The position numbers and the translations under genes are program-made. From Sedimentibacter saalensis (GTDB lineage Bacteria; Bacillota; Clostridia; Tissierellales; Sedimentibacteraceae), in assembly GCF_007830175.1 (NCBI RefSeq), contig NZ_VLKH01000011.1, forward strand, positions 62,001-126,000: a DNA stretch of 64,000 nucleotides, written 5' to 3'. The notes under the pieces were generated by a model. That model was given only the letters and a program-made list of their open reading frames with translations. It was not told the DNA's origin and ran no database searches. Shown one piece after another: positions 44,770 through 54,300 of the stretch. The first letter of the stretch is position 1. Each line of letters starts with the position of its first letter.

Positions 44770-45189
44770 TTATTTTTCTTTCAGCAAGTCTCTAATTTCC
44801 ATTAAAATCTCTTCTTGAGTAGGACCTTTAGGTGCTGCAGGTGCAGGAGCTTCCTGTTTTATCAGTTTTTCCTTTGATTTGTTTATCAGCTTTACAAACA
44901 GGAAAATTGATGCAGCTACTATTAAAAAATCTACAACATTCTGAATGAAATTGCCGTAAAGTATTGCAGCTTCAGCCTTTACCACGGTTTCTCCATCCAT
45001 GACCGCAGGGCTCATGACATACTTCATTGTTTTGAAGTCCATGCCTGCCATTAAATACCCAAGTACAGGCATTATAAGGTCGTTTACCACTGAGGTAACT
45101 ATTTTGCCGAAGGCTCCACCCATTATAACACCCACTGCCATATCCAAAACATTTCCTTTGAATGCAAACTTTTTAAATTCTTTCCACAT
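44770..45189 (-). CDS. mscL: Large-conductance mechanosensitive channel
   Basis: Membrane pore of 139 residues that opens under osmotic down-shock. [42 protein letters not shown] is the first helix with its N-terminal amphipathic segment, [27 protein letters not shown] the second, and [14 protein letters not shown] the C-terminal coiled-coil bundle. AGGAGG precedes ATG 45189 on the minus strand. Confidence 0.95.
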   Translation of the reverse strand: MWKEFKKFAFKGNVLDMAVGVIMGGAFGKIVTSVVNDLIMPVLGYLMAGMDFKTMKYVMSPAVMDGETVVKAEAAILYGNFIQNVVDFLIVAASIFLFVKLINKSKEKLIKQEAPAPAAPKGPTQEEILMEIRDLLKEK

Positions 45190-45259
45190 GGTTCCTCCTA
45201 GACATTTATCAATATTGTAATATCGTTATTTACAATATAACATTTAAATGGTTATAATG

Positions 45260-47857
45260 TCAATTTTTATATGAGGTTCCTCCATCAGTTATACCAAGTT
45301 CAAATGTGTCGTCGTAAGTGATGTATCTCACATTGTTTTCTATTACAGTATTTTCTTCTGCTCCCTTGAAAACAACAAACACCTGATTATTTTTAGACGA
45401 CTTTTCAAGAATAGCTTTTAAAACCTCGACTTCACGCTGGTCGTTTATTTTGTCAAGACTGCTGTTCAGAGAAAGAACAAGAACTTTGTCCTTATAGTTT
45501 TCAAAGCTTTTTATGTTGTTCCACATTGTGGTGTTGTTTGCACTCATGGTTCCATTAGAAACAATGCCGTCAAAGTATATTATGTTTCCAGATTTTGAAC
45601 CTGATAATTCAGACTTTTCAGCAGTTATCGAAAGTTTTTCCGTGAAGTTTTTTATTGAAGAAATCTTCATTGAATCAATAAACTGTGTTTCGTCTCTGAG
45701 TCCTAAAGCTTTGTCTTTAGGTTCATACATTATTCTCAAGTTGTCGATGTAAATGGTTCCGGAATCTTTTCTTGTTTCATTGATTTCTGCCAGATAAATA
45801 TTCTTTAATGTGACCGGATATGCTGTTCCCTGAGGAATGAAGGCTTCAACCCACTTCCAGCCTGTAAAATTCACTTCATCTTCAAATGTTATTTTTATTT
45901 CATTGCCGTAGGCATCTGTTATTCTTGTTCTTAACCAGTGATTCTTGCCATCACCGTAAACCCACATTCCAATTGCCTTTGGCTTTTCTTCAAGTTTAAT
46001 TCCCTGACCGTTGTCTCCGAACTCTATGAATGCAATGCTTTGATCAGTCATTTTCGTAAAGTCATAATCAAGCTTCAATGCATTTGAGCCTTCCTTTACA
46101 ATTTCATCAGTAATGGAGATTTTGCCATCAGAACCTTCGGGATACAAGTTAAGCTTCAAACCTTCCAAATTCTCAAATCTGTTAAGGGTCTGGAACCTAT
46201 ATCCAACCTTTACTATTATGTTCTTGACTGCATTGCCGAATGTTGCAGTGATGGCACCGGTGTTGCTTGTTTCTCCCGCAGTGAAAATTCCGTCAGTTAC
46301 TTTACCAACCTTGTTCCTGTATGAATATGAAAGGTATTTTGAAGGAATGTATGCTGTTTTTCCGTCTTTGTCAATTCCCAGTGCATTGCCTAAATTGTAG
46401 GTGTCTCCATGGGACATAACCAGTGTTTCTGCATCAAATTCCAATGCTACAGGACTATCAAGCACTTCAATATCAATGCTTCCTGATGCATTTCCTACAG
46501 TTGCGGTTATTGTGACATTTCCTGACTTGCTGGGGTAAAATATGTTGTTAACTACTTTGCCTGAATTTGAAGGTTTTACAGCGTAATCTACTTCGCTTGT
46601 TTTTACATTCACAGGTGTAAAATATTCATTGTAAAACTTAAGTTCAAGGGCGGCTTCAGTGTTGTTAAAAACTGCCTTATCTGCTGTTATTTCAATTTTG
46701 TTTATGTTGTCGCTGTCAGGAGAATTATTGAAAACTCCCACACCGGAAGCAATGCTTCTTTCTCTTCCATCAGAAGGAATGTTTACCACTGTTACATTGG
46801 AGTTTTTAAGAAAATCAACTCCCATTGTTGTTGATCCGCCGCCGTCCATGTTTACTGCAGTGTATGCTCCAAGGTCTATCATTATCTGTGCAAGTTCTGT
46901 TTGTTTTACTCCAACGTAATTTTTGTTTCTTCCGTCGATTGTAACCATTATAATTTCAGTGTTGTCTTTGTTAAATCCAATGGCAGTTCTAGGATTTGAT
47001 CCAAGCACCTCGCTGCTTGCTTCATTGAACTGTCCGTCCTTTACCAGGTAATTGAGTGCCCCGAAAGCCCATTCAACATTTTCAGGGCTGAAATCAAGCT
47101 CTATGTCAAGAGATACAGGATTGCCCGGCTGGAATGATTTTAGCAGTTGTTCCATTGAAGTCTGATTGGAACTTGCTATTATATATCCGTCTGTTGGAAT
47201 CAATGTTGAAGGCTGGTTTTTTCTCACTTCAGAAACTGTTCCTTCTTTTACAACAACTTCAACAATGTCCTTGTTTGTGTATCCTGGTGAAGTTTTATTC
47301 CAGTCTGTTGTCAGAATTGTTGGAGCCCAATCCAACGATGAAGTCTTGTTCATTACTGTAACATCAAAGACTGTGCCGTCTGAGCCGTAAAGTGTAATCT
47401 TGGGGTTCCATACGGATATGTTAACAGAACCGTTCAGCAACCTTGATACAGTCGGATAACCGTAACTGTAAGGAAGAGGTGACGTTATTATTTTACTGTC
47501 AGAAATAAGAGGACCATATGTGTATGTAGGGCTTCCCATGTAGAAGAAGTCTCCGTTAACTGCTGCAACAGCCCCTGAGGATTTCATCATGGAGCTTAAG
47601 GAGGCCCTGTTAGATACTCCATTTGCATTGGTTATAGGGTCAACAGTTGTGTATTTATCCGTCAAATCAGCTCTTATGACATTGATGTTCATCCACCCCA
47701 GAGAAGTGTACCTTTCTATACTTTCATATGTAATGCCCGTGGAGAGCCTTGTTTGTTCTGTTAAGTCGTATACTGTGTAAAAACTGCTGGCATACGCGTT
47801 AGATGCCATCAATAGAGCAATGGCTGCTGAAACAGCCGCGATCTTTTTAATAATCAT
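45260..47857 (-). CDS. Secreted phosphodiester-glycosidase (NAGPA) family protein
   Basis: Exported protein of 865 residues with a signal peptide (about 1-24, NAYA-SS). Residues about 60-390 are a NAGPA/DUF2233 phosphodiester glycosidase domain (AAVNGDFFYMGSPTYTYGPLISD, NPRTAIGFNKDNTEIIMVTIDGR, MIDLGAYTAVNMDGGGSTTMGVD). Then come Ig-like segments (about 395-565), a carbohydrate-binding-like jelly roll (about 570-720; ALKLDYDFTKMTDQSIAFIEFG, TGWKWVEAFIPQGT) and a C-terminal region resembling a calcineurin-like phosphoesterase remnant. Wall or teichoic-acid glycan remodelling is a reasonable guess. GAAGGGA precedes ATG 47857; the longer frame to 47908 lacks a ribosome site. Confidence 0.85.
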   Translation of the reverse strand: MIIKKIAAVSAAIALLMASNAYASSFYTVYDLTEQTRLSTGITYESIERYTSLGWMNINVIRADLTDKYTTVDPITNANGVSNRASLSSMMKSSGAVAAVNGDFFYMGSPTYTYGPLISDSKIITSPLPYSYGYPTVSRLLNGSVNISVWNPKITLYGSDGTVFDVTVMNKTSSLDWAPTILTTDWNKTSPGYTNKDIVEVVVKEGTVSEVRKNQPSTLIPTDGYIIASSNQTSMEQLLKSFQPGNPVSLDIELDFSPENVEWAFGALNYLVKDGQFNEASSEVLGSNPRTAIGFNKDNTEIIMVTIDGRNKNYVGVKQTELAQIMIDLGAYTAVNMDGGGSTTMGVDFLKNSNVTVVNIPSDGRERSIASGVGVFNNSPDSDNINKIEITADKAVFNNTEAALELKFYNEYFTPVNVKTSEVDYAVKPSNSGKVVNNIFYPSKSGNVTITATVGNASGSIDIEVLDSPVALEFDAETLVMSHGDTYNLGNALGIDKDGKTAYIPSKYLSYSYRNKVGKVTDGIFTAGETSNTGAITATFGNAVKNIIVKVGYRFQTLNRFENLEGLKLNLYPEGSDGKISITDEIVKEGSNALKLDYDFTKMTDQSIAFIEFGDNGQGIKLEEKPKAIGMWVYGDGKNHWLRTRITDAYGNEIKITFEDEVNFTGWKWVEAFIPQGTAYPVTLKNIYLAEINETRKDSGTIYIDNLRIMYEPKDKALGLRDETQFIDSMKISSIKNFTEKLSITAEKSELSGSKSGNIIYFDGIVSNGTMSANNTTMWNNIKSFENYKDKVLVLSLNSSLDKINDQREVEVLKAILEKSSKNNQVFVVFKGAEENTVIENNVRYITYDDTFELGITDGGTSYKN

Positions 47858-48169
47858 TGTATCATTCCCTTCAATTTTATATTCCATTATACCACATTTA
47901 AATAACAATTTAACACCTAAATTTCCCCATGTGTTAGCAATTTATAGAAATGCAGATAATATTTAAGACGTAGGGAGAATTAAAAAGTTCCATTACAGGA
48001 TTTTAAAAAAACTCTGCATGACCAATTTTGAAATAAATGTAATAAATGAAATCCATTGGGGAAATATAAGAATAGATGATTAGCAGATTATTAAAATTTC
48101 AAGCAGTAGAAACAATACAACATTGTAATTTAAGTGGTTTTTTGAGAGAAAAATTTTACAATAATATTG

Positions 48170-48198
48170 TTGACATTAAAAAAACTATATGCTATTAT
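48170..48198 (+). promoter_or_regulatory. metK promoter
   Basis: TTGACA (48170-48175), 17-bp spacer, TATTAT (48193-48198). Transcription would start near 48205, at the 5' edge of the riboswitch. The stretch before it (47858-48169) shows nothing I recognise. Confidence 0.75.
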
Positions 48199-48203
48199 TG
48201 AAC

Positions 48204-48342
48204 AAACTCCTTATCAAGAGTGGTGGAGGGACGAGGCCCTATGAAACCCGGCAGCCTGATTATTCAAGGTGCCAAATCCCGCGGATTTCCGATAGATGAG
48301 GTTATACAAAGACTGCGACCTCTTCTTTGGAAGAGTTTTTTT
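48204..48342 (+). promoter_or_regulatory. SAM-I (S-box) riboswitch with terminator
   Basis: The aptamer core is clear: CTTATCAAGAGTGGTGGAGG, GGCCCTATGAAACCCGGCA, GGTGCCAAATCC and GATGAG closing the P1 stem. It is followed by a terminator hairpin CTCTTC/GAAGAG with a T7 tail (48321-48342). S-adenosylmethionine binding stabilises the aptamer and lets the terminator form, switching off metK. Class and gene match the known S-box regulon. Confidence 0.95.
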
Positions 48343-48375
48343 ATGTATGTAATTCATATGAGAAAGGAATAAAAG

Positions 48376-49554
48376 ATGAAGAAATGGTTATTTACATCTG
48401 AATCAGTTACAGAAGGTCACCCAGACAAAATGTGCGACCAGATTTCAGATGGCATCTTAGATGCAATTTTGGAACAAGATCCTAATGGAAGAGTTGCCTG
48501 TGAAACAGTTACTAAAACAGGTTTCGTGCTAGTGGCAGGAGAAATAAGCACAAACTGCTACATTGACATTCCAAAGATAGTTAGACAAACAGTACAAAAC
48601 ATAGGATATGACAACGCTGAATACGGATTCGACTACAAGACATGCGCCGTATTTACATCAATAGAAGAACAGTCACAAGACATAGCAATGGGTGTTAATG
48701 AAGCCGACGAATACAAGAAGGCTCATGTTGACACAAATGACATGATAGGTGCCGGAGACCAGGGTATGATGTTTGGATTTGCATGCAATGAAACTCCTGA
48801 ACTTATGCCTATGCCAATATCACTGGCACACAAACTTGCACTGAAGCTGTCTGAAGTTAGAAAGAACAAGACTGTTCCATACTTAAGACCTGACGGAAAA
48901 ACTCAGGTAACAATCGAATATCACGACAACAAGCCTGTAAGAGTTGACACCATAGTAATTTCAACTCAGCACAATCCTGAAGCTGACAGAGAAACAATTC
49001 AAAAAGACCTTTTGGAACATGTTATCAAGACGACTGTTCCAGCAGAGCTTCTTGATGAAAATACAAAATATTTCGTTAATCCAACAGGAAGATTCGTTAT
49101 TGGAGGACCTCAGGGAGACTCAGGACTCACTGGAAGAAAAATTATAGTTGACACATATGGCGGATACTCAAGACACGGCGGCGGAGCATTCTCCGGAAAA
49201 GATCCAACAAAGGTTGACCGTTCAGCAGCATATGCAGCAAGACACATTGCAAAGAACATTGTTGCAGCAGGACTTGCAGAGAAGTGCGAAGTTGAGCTTG
49301 CTTATGCCATAGGAGTTGCTAAGCCGGTTTCAATAATGGTTGAAACTTTCGGAACAAACAAAATTGCCGATGAAAAAATTGAACAGGCAGTTGCAGAAAA
49401 CTTTGACTTAAGACCAGCAGCAATCATTGAAAACTTCAAGCTGAGAAGACCTATTTATCAGCAGGTTGCAGCATATGGCCACTTCGGAAGAAACGACCTG
49501 GATCTTCCATGGGAAAAGACAGACAAGGTTGAAGCATTGAAAAAATATTTATAA
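48376..49554 (+). CDS. metK: S-adenosylmethionine synthetase
   Basis: Makes S-adenosylmethionine from methionine and ATP. The 392-residue protein shows [79 protein letters not shown] and [32 protein letters not shown], with ligands for ATP, Mg and K. AGAAAGGAA lies before ATG 48376. Controlled by the SAM-I riboswitch directly upstream, giving feedback by the product. Confidence 0.97.
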   Translation: MKKWLFTSESVTEGHPDKMCDQISDGILDAILEQDPNGRVACETVTKTGFVLVAGEISTNCYIDIPKIVRQTVQNIGYDNAEYGFDYKTCAVFTSIEEQSQDIAMGVNEADEYKKAHVDTNDMIGAGDQGMMFGFACNETPELMPMPISLAHKLALKLSEVRKNKTVPYLRPDGKTQVTIEYHDNKPVRVDTIVISTQHNPEADRETIQKDLLEHVIKTTVPAELLDENTKYFVNPTGRFVIGGPQGDSGLTGRKIIVDTYGGYSRHGGGAFSGKDPTKVDRSAAYAARHIAKNIVAAGLAEKCEVELAYAIGVAKPVSIMVETFGTNKIADEKIEQAVAENFDLRPAAIIENFKLRRPIYQQVAAYGHFGRNDLDLPWEKTDKVEALKKYL

Positions 49555-49580
49555 TAACCTTAGGGTTAACATACAAAAAA

Positions 49581-49755
49581 GCAGAGTATTGCTCTGTTCA
49601 GGTTGCTGACAAGTATCTATGGACGTTGTCATTCTGAGGGCGTAGGCCGAAGAATCTCATGTTTTCAATAAAGATGAGATTCTTCACTTTCGCTCAGGAT
49701 GACATCATCAGAGTTTGTCAATAGTCTGGCAGAGTGATACTCTGTTATTTTTTTG
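49581..49755. repeat. Palindromic mobile-type repeat inserted in the metK terminator
   Basis: A terminator-like hairpin CAGAG-TATTG-CTCTG (49582-49596) is repeated in diverged form (CAGAG-TGATA-CTCTG, 49730-49744, then TTATTTTTTT). GCAGAGT is a direct repeat at 49581-49587 and 49729-49735. Between the copies, a long imperfect palindrome runs from TGTCATTCTGAG (49627) to CTCAGGATGACA (49704), with arms pairing over some 30 bases; the right boundary carries TTGTCAATAGTCTG (49715-49728). The ends CAGGTTGCTGACAA and the complement of TTGTCAATAGTCTG resemble each other. The spacer up to 49990 otherwise shows only AT-rich sequence. Confidence 0.7.
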
Positions 49756-49990
49756 CCTAATTTCATATATTTAAATCTATAAAAAACATTTCATTAATTT
49801 ACATCTCCCGTTCATCCATAATTCTCTAAATTTTTTTAAAAATAAAATCACTATATGTAGAAATTTAATAGATTGCATGGATATTTGAATTATATTGTAA
49901 AAAGTAAAATGATATTTACTGAATTTACATACAAAATTTGATTAATTATCCACGTTTAATTATCTATAATATATAAGAGGTGTTAGACAA

Positions 49991-50341
49991 ATGAATCGAT
50001 TAGAAAGCAACTTTACTAAATATGAGGATCATCTTAAGAGTGTAGTCATTGAGTTTTATGAAAACTATTATTGTGGCGAACGTTTGCAAATGTACAGTTA
50101 TCTGGATACAGAATTTCAAAGAGATGTACCTTTAAATTTTTTTTTAATTCATTCAGATTATTATATGGACTTGGGCAAGCTTATCCACATAGACAGTGTT
50201 GAAATACAAAGAGAGAAAAAAATTGCATTAATAGAAGGGGTTATTGAGGTCGGAAAAAAAAGAAAGGAGGTTGTCTTTGTTTTAAAGTCTGACTTTGGAG
50301 GCTGGAAATTAGACGGTGATGTGATATTTCACATGAAATGA
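49991..50341 (+). CDS. Small protein, function unknown
   Basis: Protein of 116 residues that I cannot assign. No signal peptide or membrane segment. Mixed alpha/beta pattern: helical 1-30, then strands IDSVEIQREKKIALIEGVIEVG, KEVVFVLKSDFGGWKLDGDVIFH, suggesting an NTF2-like or similar small barrel. AAGAGGTG lies before ATG 49991. It is 39 bases ahead of the SLH gene and probably in the same transcript. Confidence 0.7.
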   Translation: MNRLESNFTKYEDHLKSVVIEFYENYYCGERLQMYSYLDTEFQRDVPLNFFLIHSDYYMDLGKLIHIDSVEIQREKKIALIEGVIEVGKKRKEVVFVLKSDFGGWKLDGDVIFHMK

Positions 50342-50380
50342 TGAGAAATGGTTTTAAAGAATAATTAAAGGAGGAAATTA

Positions 50381-51322
50381 ATGTTGAAAATGAGGACAAT
50401 CCTGTTAACAGTCTTAATTATGCTGTTGTCAATAGGCACTGTACTGGCAAAGACATCACCAGTTGTCTCAACCAGTGATAATAAGGTCAGTATAACAGGT
50501 AAATCAGAAGTTGCTAACGAAGATATTACAATTATTATTACAGATGAGAATGGTGTAAGGCAATACATTGATCAAATTGAATCTGATGAAAATGGAAACT
50601 ATAGTTTCGAGCTCAGTTTGAAGGATGGGAAATATATAGGCAAGGTCAGTACAGGACTTAATAAATATGATGTTGCTGTTACAGTAAAATCAGGCACGGG
50701 AAGTGAACCTGATGATGATGAACCTGGAAAGCCCCATGTTCCTGGTGGGTCAACAGCAAATAAACCTCAAGAACCGCTGCAGCCAAGGAAAAGCTTTGCA
50801 GACATAAAGTCTCATTGGGCAATAGATGAAATAGAGATATTGGCAGGTAAGGGGATAATTTCGGGAATGAATGATGATTACTTTATGCCTGATGAAAAGA
50901 TAACACGAGCTCAGTTTGCTGCATTGCTGTTCAGATTATTAGAACTTAAATCTGAAGAATACAAAGGTATGTTTAATGATGTGAATTCTGAAGATTGGTA
51001 TTCAACAACAGTTGAATCAGTTGCAAAAGCTGGTATAGTCCTGGGTTATAATGATAATTTCTGCCCAAATAAAGAAATCAGCAGAGAAGAAATGGCAGTT
51101 ATGATAATCAGGGCGTTAGAATACAAAGGAATTAGTACAAGCACTTCACCGGTAAACTTTAGTGATAGAGAACAAATTTCCGAATGGGCCCTGGAGAGTG
51201 TCGGTAAAGCTGTCAGTATGGGAATTATCAAAGGGATGACTGCAACAACATTTGAGCCAAAGCTGGGAGCAACACGTGCACAAGCAGCAGTAATGATATA
51301 TAGGATAATTGAACTTCTTTAG
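50381..51322 (+). CDS. Exported protein with three C-terminal SLH domains
   Basis: Protein of 313 residues with a signal peptide (about 1-23, VLA-KT), one Ig-like/carboxypeptidase-regulatory-like domain (about 25-105; NEDITIIITDENGVRQYIDQIESDENGNYSFEL), a Pro/Gly linker, and three SLH repeats at about 138-190, 195-250 and 253-313 (FADIKSHWAIDEIEILAGKG, FNDVNSEDWYSTTVESVAKAG, FSDREQISEWALESVGKAV). It is probably an anchor on the wall polymer. AAAGGAGG lies 6 bases before ATG 50381. The peptidase gene follows after 58 bases, so the pair may work together at the surface. Confidence 0.88.
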   Translation: MLKMRTILLTVLIMLLSIGTVLAKTSPVVSTSDNKVSITGKSEVANEDITIIITDENGVRQYIDQIESDENGNYSFELSLKDGKYIGKVSTGLNKYDVAVTVKSGTGSEPDDDEPGKPHVPGGSTANKPQEPLQPRKSFADIKSHWAIDEIEILAGKGIISGMNDDYFMPDEKITRAQFAALLFRLLELKSEEYKGMFNDVNSEDWYSTTVESVAKAGIVLGYNDNFCPNKEISREEMAVMIIRALEYKGISTSTSPVNFSDREQISEWALESVGKAVSMGIIKGMTATTFEPKLGATRAQAAVMIYRIIELL

Positions 51323-51380
51323 TTCTTACGCAAGGATATCGGTTATTTAACTGAACAAATAAATTTTATAGGAGGAAAGC

Positions 51381-54300
51381 ATGAAGTTTAAAAAGAGTTT
51401 GTCATTAGTCATTGTAATTTCTATGTTGTTATCTATGTTTTCTACTGCTTTTGCTTTTGATACAGCTGGGATACAAGATAGCGACAGAGCATGGGATGTT
51501 CAAGAGACAGCTGTTGATCCGGAAGAATATAAAAATCCGTATGGAGCTTTGCAGGCTCATGAGGAGAAGGAGAATATCAGGAGCTTCAGTTCTTTAGCAG
51601 TACAAAGTTCATCCTTGCCTGAAGTTGATAAAACAACAGGATCATCAATTTATGGACATTTGTACCAGCTGTCAGAGGTGATTGGAACAAGGCAATCCGG
51701 TACAGAAAAAGAAATAGAGGCTAAAGATTACATTGTTTGGGCATTTGAGGAGGCTGGTTATGCGCCTGTAGTACAATCATTTGCATATGTTCGAAAAGAT
51801 AAATCAGAAGTAAATTCAAATAATATTATTGCAATTAAAAAAGGAAGATCTGAAAAACAGATTATTGTCGGAGCTCACTATGACTCTGTAAATACAAAGG
51901 GAGCAAGCGATAATGCTTCAGGAGTGGCAGTAATGCTGGGAACAGCAGAAATATTAAAAAACGTGACAACTGATTATACAATTAAATTTGTTGCATTTGG
52001 AGCTGAAGAGGCAGGACTCAAAGGTTCAAGATATTATGCTTCTCAGATGACTGAAGCAGAAATTGCTAATACAATAGCTATGATAAATCTGGATACTGTA
52101 TTAGTCGGAGACAAAATGTACGCATATGGTGACTCAGGGGAAAAAGGCTGGGTTAGAGACCAGGCTTTATCATTGGCAGATGCACTAGATTTAGATGTTA
52201 TAACACAACAAGGGTTAAATCCAGATTATCCTGCAGGAACAACAGGAGACTGGAGTGACCATGCACCATTTAAAAACCTGGGATTGCCATATTTGTATTT
52301 TGAAAGTACAAATTGGGAAGAAACAGATGGCTTAGATGGATCTGTTGAAACTGTAGAGCAAGGACAAATTATGCATAAATCAATAGATAATCTTACCTTC
52401 TTACATGAAGCATTCCCCGGAAGAATAGAGGACAGATTATATACGTACACAACTTTGCTTTCCAATTTATTGGTACAAATTAATCCACCAATATCAGATG
52501 ATATGGTGGGCATTGCTGTAAGTACAAACTTATTGTCCATGTCAGAGGCCAGAGAAGTTGAAGTAGCTGTTAAATTGGGATATGTTCCTGATTTAAACAA
52601 CCTAAAATGGACACTTGGAAACAAATTGTTTGGAGATTGGAAATCCTTTAAATCAGGCTCTTATACGGGTGAACCTTTTATAAAATTTGCAATAGAGCCA
52701 TATTTAGATGGTGATACTGTAAGAGCTACTATTAAGTGCGACTTGCCATATGGTACATCTAATCTTCAGGGAAGACCATACCCCAGAACAAAATATCCGG
52801 ATTTATTAGGAGAATACAATCTTGCTGTGACAGATGTGACTACTAATGTTGTTGCAAAGACTGTTATGAAGTTAAATGCATATGATTCATATCATACATA
52901 TGACCAGATACTTCCTGAAATTGAACGGATACTGGACATAGCTAAATCCGATAGATATTTAGAATATGATCCTATGGGCAAATCAGCTGAAGGCAGAGAT
53001 ATTCCATTTGTTATGTTTGCAAGAGATAAATCTGACCTTGATAATTATTTGAATGATACGTTACCTATGATGTTGGAAAATCCGGCTTTATTAATTGAAA
53101 AGATCAATGCTGGAACAGCAGGAAACTATAAACCGGCAATTTGGTTTAACAACATTCACTCAGATGAAGCTAATGGTGTTGATGCTCAGTTAGATATGCT
53201 GGAAATGCTGGCAACTATGGATGAGATTACATTTGAAACACTTAATGACAGTAATAAGGTTATAACAGTGACTTTAAATGTTCAGGATATTCTGGATAAT
53301 TTTATATTGCTGTTCAACTTAAACAATAACCCTGATGGCAGATTCTACAATACAAGAACTACTTTAGCTGGGTTTGACCTAAACAGGGATGTAACATATC
53401 AAACTCAAGTAGAAACTGCACAGGTATTTCAAGGCTTGGCGAAATGGACTCCAATGATTATGAATGATTTCCATGGATTTGTATCTGATTTTTTGATAGA
53501 ACCATGTACTCCTCCTCATGATCCAAACTTTGAGTTTGACTTGTTAATGGATGGTATGATTGAACATGCTCATGCCATGGGCAAAGCAGGAATATCAAAT
53601 ACAAAATATGATAAATATATTATTCCTATGTATGACTATGGCGATGGATGGGATGACGGAGCACCAATGTATGCAGCTGTTTTAGGAATGATGCACGGTG
53701 CTCTGGGACATACAATTGAAATACCGGAATTAAACCAGGATTCTAATAATGCATTTGTTTATGCCGGACTTGGATCATTAAATTATGCTTTAGAAAATAA
53801 AGAAAATTTATTTAAAAATCAATTAGAAATATACAGACGCGGAGTAGAGGGCATCGATGACAGAAGTGTAGATGAATGGTTAGTTAATGCTGAGCGTGAG
53901 ATTATAGGAAGACCAAGAGGAGATAATGAAAATTTCTTCCCTGAATATTATGTTATTCCTGTAGCTAAAGAGCTGCAAAAAAATCCGTTGGCAGCATATG
54001 AAATGGCAGAATACTTGATTAAGAATGGTATCAAAGTTGAAAAAACAACAGCTCCTGTTGCTTCAGGCGATATAACGTATCCAGCAGGAAGCTACATAGT
54101 AGACATGCATCAGGCAAAACGTGGTTTGGCAAATACTTTATTGTATGATGGATCAGATTTTTCAGATTGGGATGCAATGTATGCAGAAGTAACAATGTCA
54201 TTTCCTCATTTAAGAGGTTTTGACAAGTATGAAATCAGAATTGAGAATGCCTTTGAAGGAAAATCTCAGAAAGTCACTGAAGTCATTATTCCAACTACTG

